NCBI GenBank assembly: GCA_966211675.1
Contig: CBIHPK010000009.1
Span: 27,075 to 91,074 of the forward strand
Length of the DNA stretch: 64,000 bases
Direction of reading: 5' to 3'
DNA from: SCUS01 sp966211675
GTDB lineage: Bacteria > Myxococcota_A > Polyangia > Polyangiales > Ga0077539
Below, in pieces: positions 53,762 to 62,140 of the stretch. The translations under genes and the position numbers were made by a program. Position 1 is the first letter of the stretch. Each line of letters begins with the position of its first letter. The notes beneath the pieces were generated by a model. It was not told the DNA's origin, searched no databases, and worked only from the letters and a program-made list of their open reading frames with translations.

Positions 53762-55921
53762 ATGACGACAGTGAGGCGCGTTGGGGCGGTCCTGCTGGCG
53801 GTTGGCGCTGGAGCGGGGTGCTATCCGCCGCCCCGGTCTCCGCCGACGCCGGTGTGCTCGTCGAGCCCGCAGGGGTGCCCCGACGCCGACGTCGCCCCCG
53901 CGGACGTGCCCGCCACGGACGTCCCTTTCGATGCGAGCTTCGACGACGCGTGGCCCGACGTGGCCGTCAGCGAGGCGGGCGCGCCCGTTGACGCGGGCAC
54001 CGCTCCCGTCGGCATCACCGACCCCTGCACCGCCATCGTCGACCTCGCGACGGCGGGCACGCGCGACGGGTACGTCACCCACTACACCGGCGACAACCGC
54101 GGGATCGCCGCCGACGTCACCGAGGGAGTGGTCTGTACGGCGACGGCGTTCGCGCCGGTGTTTCATCGGTACGTGCCGTCCACCACCGGGCGCCTCACTG
54201 TCTACGCCGGCGTCGGTGGGGGCCCCGATCTCTCCCGGACGGTGATCGTCGCCGATGGCTGCGGGCCGCTGGGCTACGGCGGTCAGACCGTGTTCGGCTG
54301 CGCCAGCCCGGCGGCCATCGGGGTAGGGATCTACCCCCACGCGGAGCTGTCGATCACGGCCGGCGTGCCGATCTACGTGGCGGTCGCCGACTCCGGCGGG
54401 GGGCGAGGCAGCTACACGCTCACGCTCGCCGAGGCCGCGCCCGCGGCCGCCGGCGCGACCTGCGACCCCGCAGGCCTCAGGTGGACCTGCCCGACGGGCC
54501 TCTCGTGCGCCCTGACCGACACACCCCAGTGCGTCCCCGACGGCTCCCTCCACGCCGTCTGCCGCGCGAGCTCCCCCGCCTGCGACGCGGGCCTGGCGTG
54601 CGCCGGCGGCCGCTGCGTCACGCCCTCCACCGGACCGGGGTGCTTACCGACCTGTCCGCCAGGCTCGTCGTGCGCCTGGGACGGCGTCGCGGACCGATGC
54701 GTTCCCTACGGCACGAACGGAGGCGACTGCCGCACGGGCACGTCGCCGTGCGACAGCGGGCTCGCGTGCTCGGCGATCTCCCATCGTTGCCGACCGACGG
54801 CTGCGCTCGGCGCCGCGTGCGACGGGGCCGGGGCGACCAGCGCGTGCGTCGCGGGCGCCGACTGCGTGCTCGGCGCTTGCGCCGTGGTGGGCGTGAGCGG
54901 CGCGCGCTGTCGGCCGAGCGGCGGACCGACCGCGTGTGACGCGGGACTCATCTGCGACGAGAGCTGCGCCGGGTGCGCGGGCGGGCGATGCATTCCGCGA
55001 ACCGCGGCGGGCGGCGCGTGCGTGAGCTCGTTCACCTGCGCGGCCGGAACCACCTGCGCGACCTCCGGCGGCGCGTCGATCTGCGCGGCCGACGGCACCA
55101 CGACCGGCGCCCTGTGCCGTCGCTCGCTCACGGGGCCGCTCTGCGACGCGGGCCTCACCTGCAGCGACCGCAACCGCTGCGCGCCGACCCTCGCGGCGGG
55201 CGCTCCCTGCGGCGGATCCATCGAGGGCGCGTGCGTCGCGGGCACTGGGTGCCAGCACGCGAGCGCGACCGACGGCGGAGTCGCGACCCAGGCGCGCTGC
55301 CTGCCCGCGCCCTACGCCGAGTCGACCGCCCCGGCGGGCGAGTACATCGACGCCTGCGCCGCGGGCCGCTCCGAGCCCTTCTACTCGCGCGACGTCATCG
55401 ACAACCGCACGCTCCGTCCGCTGTCATTGCCCTTCGCGTTTCGCTACTACGGGCGGGCGCAGACGCTCTTCTGGCCGGGCACCGGCGCGTGGGGCAGCTT
55501 CGGCGCCAACCGCCCGACCATCAGCGACGTGCGCTTCCTCCAGGCGCCCAGCGACGAACGGTTGCAACCCTTCGGCGCGCACACCAGCCCCGTGCCCGGT
55601 TCGAACAGCCCCTCGGTCTGGCTACAGCCGTCGGGATCGCGCATCTGCACCGCCACCGTCGGCGCCGCCCCCGACCGTCGCTTCGCCGTCGAGTGGAACG
55701 ACCTCACCATCGGCGACGCCGGCACCGCCGCGCACCTCACCTTCGAGGTGGTGCTGCACGAGACCACCCACGTGATCGACTTCCTCTATCGCCGCCTGGA
55801 CTACACGCCCGGCGCCGACCTGGAGGTCGACGTCGGCCTCGTGGGCGGCTGGGACGACCCGCGCACCATCCACCGGGGTCCGGTGAGCACCGCCACGGGC
55901 GTGCGCTTCACGCCGCGCTGA
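53762..55921 (+). CDS. Large Cys-rich lipoprotein with C-terminal beta domain
   Basis: 719 residues from the ATG at 53762. The signal ends AVGAGAGC. An acidic DVAPADVPATDVP linker is followed by a beta-rich domain (~130 residues). Then come about eight repeats of roughly 45 residues of the form C...G(L/T)xCxxxxxxC (GLSCALTDTPQC, GLACAGGRC, GLICDESCAGCAGGRC, GLTCSDRNRC). The last ~190 residues (PLSLPFAFRYYGRAQTLFW, FAVEWNDLTIGDAG, HVIDFLYRRLD) resemble a domain that often ends large myxobacterial surface proteins. It is likely a surface adhesin or binding protein. No enzyme motif was seen. Confidence 0.87.
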   Translation: MTTVRRVGAVLLAVGAGAGCYPPPRSPPTPVCSSSPQGCPDADVAPADVPATDVPFDASFDDAWPDVAVSEAGAPVDAGTAPVGITDPCTAIVDLATAGTRDGYVTHYTGDNRGIAADVTEGVVCTATAFAPVFHRYVPSTTGRLTVYAGVGGGPDLSRTVIVADGCGPLGYGGQTVFGCASPAAIGVGIYPHAELSITAGVPIYVAVADSGGGRGSYTLTLAEAAPAAAGATCDPAGLRWTCPTGLSCALTDTPQCVPDGSLHAVCRASSPACDAGLACAGGRCVTPSTGPGCLPTCPPGSSCAWDGVADRCVPYGTNGGDCRTGTSPCDSGLACSAISHRCRPTAALGAACDGAGATSACVAGADCVLGACAVVGVSGARCRPSGGPTACDAGLICDESCAGCAGGRCIPRTAAGGACVSSFTCAAGTTCATSGGASICAADGTTTGALCRRSLTGPLCDAGLTCSDRNRCAPTLAAGAPCGGSIEGACVAGTGCQHASATDGGVATQARCLPAPYAESTAPAGEYIDACAAGRSEPFYSRDVIDNRTLRPLSLPFAFRYYGRAQTLFWPGTGAWGSFGANRPTISDVRFLQAPSDERLQPFGAHTSPVPGSNSPSVWLQPSGSRICTATVGAAPDRRFAVEWNDLTIGDAGTAAHLTFEVVLHETTHVIDFLYRRLDYTPGADLEVDVGLVGGWDDPRTIHRGPVSTATGVRFTPR

Positions 55922-56001
55922 CGCTGGCGGATGGGGCGTCCGGTGATCGATTGGAACGGGACCGATGTCCCCGAGACGCTCGCGATGCTTCTGCCGGGGC
56001 G

Positions 56002-57318
56002 CTATCGCCACCGCTTCCCCCTCGCGCTCGGACCCGTCGACACCAGCGACACCCTCGCGCCCGTCTCCTCCTCCATCGCCGCGAGGTGCGCCTCCTCGTC
56101 GCCCGCCGTCGTCGTCACCCGGTACTCCGCCGTCGCCTCTCGCAGCGCCGCGGTCATCGCCGCCTGGTGTTCGAGGTCTCCCCGCTCGCCCATCGGCAGC
56201 GCGCTCACCCTCGCCCCGTCGCCCATCCGGTAGGCCGTCGCCAGCCTCCACTCCGGCTCTCCTCGAAGCCGGTCCACGCAGGTCACCGCCAGCGCGTCGA
56301 CGCCTCCGTTCGCCTCGATCGCGTACCTCGTGGCCACCGCGTCGAAGCACCCCACCCGAAAGGCCCCCTGCCACCCGTCGTCGCGGTTGTGCTCGTCCCT
56401 CAGCCTCGCGGTGAGCCCCGCGTCCTCCGTCACCAGCGGCCCGGCCCCGTGCCTCGTCGCGTAGGCGCGCACCACCCCCCAGCGCGTCACCGCGCCCTCG
56501 TAGCCATGCTCGCTCAACGCCTCCAGCGCGTTCTCCGCGGTGCAGGTGCTCCACGTCGTGTGCGGGTGGAACCCCCGCCACTCGTCCAGCAGCACCCCCT
56601 GGGCGCCCTCGAAGACCACCGCTCCGGCGCGTCGCAGCATCGCGCCCAGCGCCGCTCCGTCCACCACCCTCGCCGCCGCCACGAAGCCTTCGAGCAACCC
56701 CGCGTACACCTCCGCCATCGCCGGGTCGTCGAGCGTCGCCTGCTCCTCCTCGGCGCCGCATCCCCGCAGCGCCGCCACCTCCGCGCGCTTGCGCTCCTGC
56801 ACGCGCCGCAGCTTCGCCCTCGCCGTCGCCCCGTCGAGCAGGTCGCGCACCCGCAGCACGTCGTCCTCGCCCAGGGTCCGCGCGTCGCGCACCGTCTCGC
56901 CGACGCCCATCCCGCAGCTCCCGTGACGGCCCTCTCCGCGCGCCCTCTCTCGCAGCCGGTTGGCCGCCCGGTGGAAGGGTGTGATCACCGGAGCCTCCGC
57001 CGCGATGCGGGTGCGCGCGAAGGCGTCCGTCACTCCGGCGCGGGCGAGGTGCTCGGCCTCGACCACCATCGCCCAGGGCTGCACCGCGACGTGGCTGCTG
57101 AGCCAGGTCTCGACGCCCGCGACGAAGCTCCCCGCGCCAAACTGCGCGAAGGTGTGGTGCCTCCCGTCGTCGGTCACGACGTTGTGACCCGCCTGGGCGC
57201 CGCCGTTGAAGCGCACCACCGAGTGCGCCCCGCGCGCTCGCACCAGGAAGTCGGTGACGGTCCCTTTGCCCTGGTCGCCGCAGCCGAGGTCGACGACGAC
57301 GTGGGCCTCGCGGATCAT
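56002..57318 (-). CDS. Divergent adenylosuccinate-synthetase paralogue (PurA-like)
   Basis: 438 residues, normal PurA length. The GTP/catalytic loop is LGCGDQGKGT: catalytic Asp15 and Lys18 are kept, but the usual GDEGKG has Gln. The second catalytic motif is GGAQAGHN (His45). VVFEGAQGVLLD, GVVRAYATR and GAGP are also conserved. The IMP-contacting TTGRGIGP is changed to GSCGMGVGE, and the Arg-rich aspartate loop (GRRRRTGW in E. coli) reads QGAFRVGC. Ligase-type activity is likely, but the acceptor or amino donor may differ. It overlaps the VWA gene by four bases. Confidence 0.9.
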   Translation of the reverse strand: MIREAHVVVDLGCGDQGKGTVTDFLVRARGAHSVVRFNGGAQAGHNVVTDDGRHHTFAQFGAGSFVAGVETWLSSHVAVQPWAMVVEAEHLARAGVTDAFARTRIAAEAPVITPFHRAANRLRERARGEGRHGSCGMGVGETVRDARTLGEDDVLRVRDLLDGATARAKLRRVQERKRAEVAALRGCGAEEEQATLDDPAMAEVYAGLLEGFVAAARVVDGAALGAMLRRAGAVVFEGAQGVLLDEWRGFHPHTTWSTCTAENALEALSEHGYEGAVTRWGVVRAYATRHGAGPLVTEDAGLTARLRDEHNRDDGWQGAFRVGCFDAVATRYAIEANGGVDALAVTCVDRLRGEPEWRLATAYRMGDGARVSALPMGERGDLEHQAAMTAALREATAEYRVTTTAGDEEAHLAAMEEETGARVSLVSTGPSARGKRWR

Positions 57319-58274
57319 CCCTGGAAGTTCGTCGGCCCCCTCGCGAAGAGCGGCGAAGGCGGCTTGAGCGGTCCTCTCGCGAGGGCCTCGGCGTAGGGCA
57401 GCACCGCGCGCACGACGCGGTCGCGCGCCTCGCCGGTGCGGTGCAGGTGCTCCTCCAGCTGGCGCTCGATGGACGCCGCGTCGGTGAGCTTGCCCTCCTG
57501 GATGCCGATGAGCAGCGCGCAGGCGACGGCCGTGTCCTCCGGGGCGGCGAGCACGATCACCCGGTCGCTCCAGAGCAGCCGCCAGGTGGCCTCGCACTCG
57601 AACTGCTTCGCCCTCGCCGCGTCGGGGATCAGGAAGAACGCATGAAAGGCCTCGGTCACCATGGTGGCGACCTCGTGGATGGCGAGGTCGCCGTTGAGGG
57701 CCTCGCCGAGCACGCTCTGCACCTGCGACGCGGGCAGGTGCGTGAAGGGCACCTCGTCGCCGGTCATGAAGAAGTACCCCTTCCGCTGGCGCTTCTCGTA
57801 GCAGTCCATGGAGGTGTGCCTCGCGGCGAAGTACATCGCGAGGTCGTAGGACTCGCCCAGCCCGCCGCCGGCGCCCTCCAGGTGCGACGCGGAGAGCCAG
57901 CGGTCGATGAGCGCCGCCTCGCTCTCGAACTGCCCCACCTGCAGCGGCGACCGGTCGGTCCACGCGTTGCCGAAGGCGATGAAGAGCACCTGCGGGTCGG
58001 GCAGCACCGTCAGCACGCTCTCCATGAAGAGCGGCATGGTCTCCGTGGCGAGCGCCTGCGGGATCTCCCCCATCGATCCGCTGACGTCGAGCGCGAACAC
58101 CACGCCCACCGAGTCGGGGTGCGCTTCGCTGTCGCGGCTCTCGCGAACCTTCACCCCGAAGGGCCTCATCTCGGGGTGGCAGCCGTTGGACTCGAACACC
58201 TGCTGGCTCGGCAGCGCCGCCCGCGCCCTCGTCGCCGCCTGGTGCGCCTGGAGATCGTACTCGCCGTGTCCCAT
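57315..58274 (-). CDS. VWA-domain protein coupled to the PurA-like gene
   Basis: 319 residues, soluble, without signal peptide. The VWA domain starts at VGVVFALDVSGSMGEIP with an intact MIDAS DVSGS (63-67); further on are FGNAWTDRSPL and YFFMTGDEVPFTHLP. The N-terminal ~55 residues (EYDLQAHQAATRARAALP) and the C-terminal ~100 residues are outside the domain. It resembles cytoplasmic TerY-like VWA proteins that assemble complexes. Its stop overlaps the start of the PurA-like gene (ATGA), so the two are made together. Confidence 0.88.
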   Translation of the reverse strand: MGHGEYDLQAHQAATRARAALPSQQVFESNGCHPEMRPFGVKVRESRDSEAHPDSVGVVFALDVSGSMGEIPQALATETMPLFMESVLTVLPDPQVLFIAFGNAWTDRSPLQVGQFESEAALIDRWLSASHLEGAGGGLGESYDLAMYFAARHTSMDCYEKRQRKGYFFMTGDEVPFTHLPASQVQSVLGEALNGDLAIHEVATMVTEAFHAFFLIPDAARAKQFECEATWRLLWSDRVIVLAAPEDTAVACALLIGIQEGKLTDAASIERQLEEHLHRTGEARDRVVRAVLPYAEALARGPLKPPSPLFARGPTNFQG

Positions 58275-58318
58275 GGGCGGCGATGCTCACCCGGGCGCCG
58301 GGGCGATGTCACCCTCCG

Positions 58319-58804
58319 TCAGCGGACGATGAACCCCAGGATCATCGCCCGGTCGGCGCGGCTCGAGCGCACGGTGAACACGGGCTCGCCGGCGCTCGCG
58401 ACGAAGGTGAGGCTGCCGCTGCGCGCCCCCTGCGCCAGGGCCACCTGGAAGGTGTACCGCCCGTCCGGACCGCGGGACACCAGCGTCACCGTCGCCGTTC
58501 CGTCCGGCAGCGTCGCGTGCGCCGGGTCGCTCGCCAGCGGCAGCGTCGAGCGGCTCACCAGCCGCATCGTGCTGAACATGTTGAAGGGCGCCCGCCGAAG
58601 CTGCGACAGCGCCGAGAGCCCGCGGTCGACCCCGGCGTCGCCCGTCGAGGCGTCGATGACCAGCACCTCGATCTGTGTTCCTGCCGCGGGCTGCTGCGCC
58701 GCCCTCTGGGCCGGCACCCCGCGCGGCCCTCGCGGCACGGCGCCGACCACCGCGGGTACCGCCATCGCCAACGCCGCACCGAACCACCACGACCGCGCCC
58801 TCAT
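58319..58804 (-). CDS. Exported protein at the end of the sigma operon
   Basis: 161 residues. It has a signal peptide (WFGAALAMAVPAVVGAV), a short Gln/Pro linker, then a beta-rich domain (IEVLVIDASTG, TATVTLVSRGPDGRYTFQVAL). No Cys lipobox is seen, so it may be released or periplasmic. Its start overlaps the anti-sigma gene stop by four bases, so it belongs to the 60179-58319 operon and could be what the sigma system senses or protects (inference). Confidence 0.8.
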   Translation of the reverse strand: MRARSWWFGAALAMAVPAVVGAVPRGPRGVPAQRAAQQPAAGTQIEVLVIDASTGDAGVDRGLSALSQLRRAPFNMFSTMRLVSRSTLPLASDPAHATLPDGTATVTLVSRGPDGRYTFQVALAQGARSGSLTFVASAGEPVFTVRSSRADRAMILGFIVR

Positions 58805-59487
58805 TGCATCCTCGTCTCGAGGTCGCCCGCGGGGGCGTCCTCGGCCTTGTCCGTGATCCAGACCACCGGCGACCCGGACTCTCCGCCCTCGCCCGGGAGC
58901 GTGAGCACCGCGACGCTCTGGGCGCCCAGCACCTCGACCCGGGTCACCTCCGCGATCGCGACCGCCACCGGGTTGGTCGGCGCCGGCGTCGGAGCGGCGG
59001 GCGCTTCAGCGTCCGCGCGCTGCGCCACCGGCTCGGGGTGATCGACCGTCGTGGGCGCCCTCGACGTGAGCAGCGCGAGCAGCGCCGCGGCCGCCACCGC
59101 CACCGCGGGCCACCGCCACCAGCGCCGCGCAGGGGCCGGAGCGGTCGAGGGCGCGGTCGCCCCGCCGCCGTCGATGGCCTTGAGCTTCGGCCTCGCCGCG
59201 GCCTTCGCCGCCACCGTCGCCGCGAAGTCGTCGGGCAGCGAGGGCACGGCCGTCTCCGCCCACGCCGTCGCGCTGCGTTGACCCATCGCGTCGGCCAGGA
59301 CGCGCGCGGTGAAATCCTCGGGCAGCGCGGGCACGGCCGTCTCGGCCCACGCCGTCGCGCTGCGCTGCAGGGCGGCCTCGGCCATCACCCGCGCGGTGAA
59401 GTCGTCGGGCAGCGCGGGCACTCCGGCCTCGGCCCAGATGCCCAGCGCGCGCGTCAGCAGCGGGTCGTGGTCATCGGGTGCGGTCAC
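58801..59487 (-). CDS. Anti-sigma-like membrane protein with triplicated N-terminal motif
   Basis: 228 residues. The first ~100 residues are three 29-residue repeats: WAEAGVPALPDDFTARVMAE, WAETAVPALPEDFTARVLAD and WAETAVPSLPDDFAATVAAK. Then come a linker, a transmembrane helix (WRWPAVAVAAAALLALLTS) and a ~75-residue exterior part. The L-P-x-D-F-x-x-R-V phrase is common at the start of small anti-sigma proteins. Its start overlaps the sigma gene stop, so it is the likely anti-sigma factor. Triplication may give several sigma-binding sites. Confidence 0.82.
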   Translation of the reverse strand: MTAPDDHDPLLTRALGIWAEAGVPALPDDFTARVMAEAALQRSATAWAETAVPALPEDFTARVLADAMGQRSATAWAETAVPSLPDDFAATVAAKAAARPKLKAIDGGGATAPSTAPAPARRWWRWPAVAVAAAALLALLTSRAPTTVDHPEPVAQRADAEAPAAPTPAPTNPVAVAIAEVTRVEVLGAQSVAVLTLPGEGGESGSPVVWITDKAEDAPAGDLETRMQ

Positions 59488-60179
59488 GTGGCCTCCTCGC
59501 CGTCGCGCTCCTCAGCGGTCTTCGGAACCTCCTCGCCGAGCTGCTCTCGCAGCATCCGCTGCATCTTGCGGCGCGCGTGGAAGAGCCTCGACATGACGGT
59601 ACCCTTGGGCACCTCCATGGCCTCGGCAATCTCCTCGTAGGACATCCCCTCGACCTCGCGCAGGATGATGGCCGTGCGGTGGTGCGGGGGCAGCTCGTCG
59701 AGGCAGCGCTGCATGGCCTCGACGAGGCGCGAGCGGTCGAGCGCCGCGAAGGGGTCGAGCTCGCCGCGCGCGGGCAGCCACTCGTCGGGCGCTCCGCTGA
59801 GGTCGGTGTGGTCCTCGAGCTCGATGGCGCGGCCCGGCGACCGGCGGCGCAGCAGGTCGATGGAGAGGTTGTAGACGATGCGGTAGAGCCAGGTGCTGAA
59901 GCTCGCGCCGCCCTCGAAATCCTTGAGGTGGCGGTGCACCCGGAGGAAGGCGTCCTGGGTGACCTCGCGGGCGTCCTCGGCGCTGCGCACGATGCCGTAG
60001 GCCACCGTGTGGGCACGGCGTTGATGCCGCACGACCAGCTCCTCGAAGGCGCGGATGTCGCCCTCCGCCGCGCGGGCGATGAGGTCACGGTCGTGCTGCT
60101 TGGCGCGGGCTGCATCCTGGGCCTTCGACGCAGCATCCGCGCCTGGATTCAACCCGTCCTCGCTTCGCGCTCCCATCAA
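59484..60179 (-). CDS. ECF RNA polymerase sigma factor
   Basis: 231 residues, RpoE-like. Region 2 is RAFEELVVRHQRRAHTVAYG through SFSTWLYRIVYNLSIDLLRR. Region 4 is LDELPPHHRTAIILREVEGM through EVPKGTVMSRLFHARRKM. A 35-residue N-terminal extension, rich in Ala/Asp/Lys, precedes region 2. It should be held at the membrane by the overlapping 58801-59487 product and released on a signal. Either of the two first Met codons may be the start (60179 or 60176). No autoregulatory promoter was identified upstream. Confidence 0.94.
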   Translation of the reverse strand: MMGARSEDGLNPGADAASKAQDAARAKQHDRDLIARAAEGDIRAFEELVVRHQRRAHTVAYGIVRSAEDAREVTQDAFLRVHRHLKDFEGGASFSTWLYRIVYNLSIDLLRRRSPGRAIELEDHTDLSGAPDEWLPARGELDPFAALDRSRLVEAMQRCLDELPPHHRTAIILREVEGMSYEEIAEAMEVPKGTVMSRLFHARRKMQRMLREQLGEEVPKTAEERDGEEAT

Positions 60180-60235
60180 TCAGGATCCTTCCGATGCTGG
60201 TCCGGGGCCCCGTGTCGGACCTTGAAGGCCGTTCA

Positions 60236-61288
60236 CTAGTGCGCGCCGCAGAAGGAGTCGATCTCCTCCATCACGATGTCTTCCTGCTCATAGAACACGA
60301 AGTAGTCGCCGGGCATCTCCAGGTTTCGCACCCGGTCGAGGCCCGCGAGCCCGTCCACCCGGAACGCCGGCGTCCGGTTGTCCTGCTCGCCGTGCAGGAT
60401 CAGGATCGGCAGCCCCGAGCGCCGCACGTCGTCGAAGTAGTTCTCGTCGTAGCCCGACACCAGCACCATGCCCGAGACGTGGCCGAGGGCGTTGCCGTTG
60501 AGCAGCCGCAGCAGCCCGTGGCCGCCCGTTCCCCAGCCGACGGCGTACACCGCCGAGGAGCGCTCGCGGGTCCAGCTCAGCACGGTCTGGAAGGCCGCCG
60601 CGGCGTCGGGGTGGGCCCACTCTCCCCGAAGCCCCACCGTGGGGCACACGATCATGGCGTCGGGCATGCGCCGGGCGAGCATCCAGCAGGGCAGCTTGAA
60701 GAGCGGCCCCGCGCCGTGCATGTAGATGATCGCCCGATCGGCCCGGCCCTCCGCCGGGGGGTTGAAGACCAGGGTCTCGATGGACGAGCGGGAGGTCATC
60801 CCGAGCATGTTGGCCGCGAGGGTGGAGGGCACCGGCGCGAAGTCGAGGTCGGCGCGCATCCGGCGGTAGTCCTGCTTCAGGTACGGGCGGGCGCGCGTCA
60901 CGTCCTCGCCGCGGAAGGCGCCGAAGTCGCCGAAGGCCGTGACCATCATCGGGCCGAGGTCGGCCTCCTCGGCGAGCCGGCCGATCCACCGGCCGCTGGT
61001 GTTGGCCGGCAGCCGGACGTTGGAGCCCATCGCGGTGGGGAAGCTCCGGGTGTGGCGCAGACCGACGAGCGCGGCGAGCATCGCCACCCCGACGCCCAGC
61101 AGGATGCGGGCGCGGCGGGGGCTGCCCACCAGCCAGAAGCACCCGAGGTCGAGGAGGACATAGACCGTCATCCAGGCCCAGGCCCACGGGGTGGTCGCCC
61201 CTCGCGCGCAGAGCGTGATCAGGTAGATCCCGACGGGCATCCCGAGCAGACCGAGGATGGAGAGGAACGAAGCCACGATGGATCTCAC
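60236..61288 (-). CDS. Membrane-anchored alpha/beta-hydrolase-like protein
   Basis: 350 residues from a GTG. Three hydrophobic segments fill the first ~80 residues. The rest looks like an alpha/beta-hydrolase: AIIYMHGAGPLFKL (HG oxyanion loop), a nucleophile elbow AVGWGTGGHG, and LPILILHGEQDNRTP near the acid. The elbow is G-x-G-x-G, so the usual Ser is Gly. The protein may be inactive as a hydrolase or use another residue. Soluble domain side and substrate are unknown. It lies 56 bases upstream of the sigma gene on the same strand. Confidence 0.82.
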   Translation of the reverse strand: MRSIVASFLSILGLLGMPVGIYLITLCARGATTPWAWAWMTVYVLLDLGCFWLVGSPRRARILLGVGVAMLAALVGLRHTRSFPTAMGSNVRLPANTSGRWIGRLAEEADLGPMMVTAFGDFGAFRGEDVTRARPYLKQDYRRMRADLDFAPVPSTLAANMLGMTSRSSIETLVFNPPAEGRADRAIIYMHGAGPLFKLPCWMLARRMPDAMIVCPTVGLRGEWAHPDAAAAFQTVLSWTRERSSAVYAVGWGTGGHGLLRLLNGNALGHVSGMVLVSGYDENYFDDVRRSGLPILILHGEQDNRTPAFRVDGLAGLDRVRNLEMPGDYFVFYEQEDIVMEEIDSFCGAH

Positions 61289-61331
61289 CGCCTACCAGGA
61301 CGTTTGGTGGACGTTACACCGATCGTTCGGA

Positions 61332-61352
61332 GGGGCAGAGATTTTGTGCCCC
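61332..61352. terminator. Hairpin between the receiver-like and hydrolase-like genes
   Basis: GGGGCA and TGCCCC flank a 9-base A/T-rich loop, 43 bases beyond the stop of the 61396-61833 gene. No T-run follows on the minus strand, so termination is uncertain. Confidence 0.3.
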
Positions 61353-61395
61353 GCGCGAAGAGCACGGGCGAGGCGAGGAGGGAGGAGGGAGGAGG

Positions 61396-61833
61396 CTACT
61401 CGGCGAGCGCGGCGCTGACGACGCTGAAGGTCGACGGGGCGACCGAGGGGCGGGCGGCGAGCTCGAGGAGGTCCATCAGCTGGCCGAAGCGGAAGGGCTG
61501 CGCGAGGTGATGGCGGATGCCGAGCGCGGCGCAGTGCTGGGCGATGTTGGGCATGGAGGAGATGGCCACCGTGGGCACCGACACCCGCCGGTTGCGCAGG
61601 GTGATGACCGTCTCGACGCCCTGCATGTGGGTCGCGGCGAGGTCACAGAGGAGCACCCGGCGGCCGGGACGATCGAGCTCGGCGAGGCACTGGGCCGCGG
61701 TGTTGGTCACCGCGACGGTGAGGCCGGCGCTCTGCAGCAGCTCGCCGAGCGCGTAGGTGAAGCGCTCGTCGTCGCCGACGAGCACCACGCGGAAGCGCTG
61801 GGCGAAGAGGTTCTTGGTGCGTGGCGTGGACAT
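61396..61833 (-). CDS. Receiver-like protein with altered active site
   Basis: 145 residues, a single receiver domain followed by a short helical end. Acidic residues D21/D22 and phospho-acceptor Asp64 (LLCDLAATHMQG) are present, and Ser92 is in place. The conserved Lys is Gln112 (LAQPFR instead of xKPF). The loss of this lysine usually weakens phosphorylation-driven switching. It may act as a pseudo-receiver. The ATG at 61833 begins the receiver fold (FRVVLVGDDERF). It is unpaired with a kinase. Confidence 0.85.
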   Translation of the reverse strand: MSTPRTKNLFAQRFRVVLVGDDERFTYALGELLQSAGLTVAVTNTAAQCLAELDRPGRRVLLCDLAATHMQGVETVITLRNRRVSVPTVAISSMPNIAQHCAALGIRHHLAQPFRFGQLMDLLELAARPSVAPSTFSVVSAALAE

Positions 61834-62140
61834 TGGAAGATTCGGCGCTCTTTGAAGTGGAGGATCTCTGGTGGGATGCGACGGTCGGGGCTTACTCCCC
61901 ACCTCGTTCGATGACCGTCAGGCGACGGCCCCCGATGCCCGCCAGATCAACGGGAGCAGTGAGTATCACGGCCTTTCGCGATTGCAACGATGTGTGCACT
62001 TTTGCGTGACGCGCGATGTCATCGGTCAGTCGAGATGACGCGGTGTGTGGGTCACGTCACCCGGGGATTTGCTCCGTGGGGGAGTTGGACATCGCCTTGA
62101 CGCGCCAGGGCATCGGGGCGTAGCGGTCATCGCAACCCCT
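61834..62140. other. 307-base divergent spacer without a gene
   Basis: It lies between the receiver-like gene and yqeY. No coding sequence is convincing. It is the least GC-rich spot nearby, as expected for promoters facing both ways. Confidence 0.5.
62097..62125 (+). promoter_or_regulatory. Possible promoter before yqeY
   Basis: TTGACG (62097-62102) followed after 17 bases by GTAGCG, a poor -10 box, 15 bases before the start codon. The spacing to the start would leave almost no leader. Weak. Confidence 0.2.
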
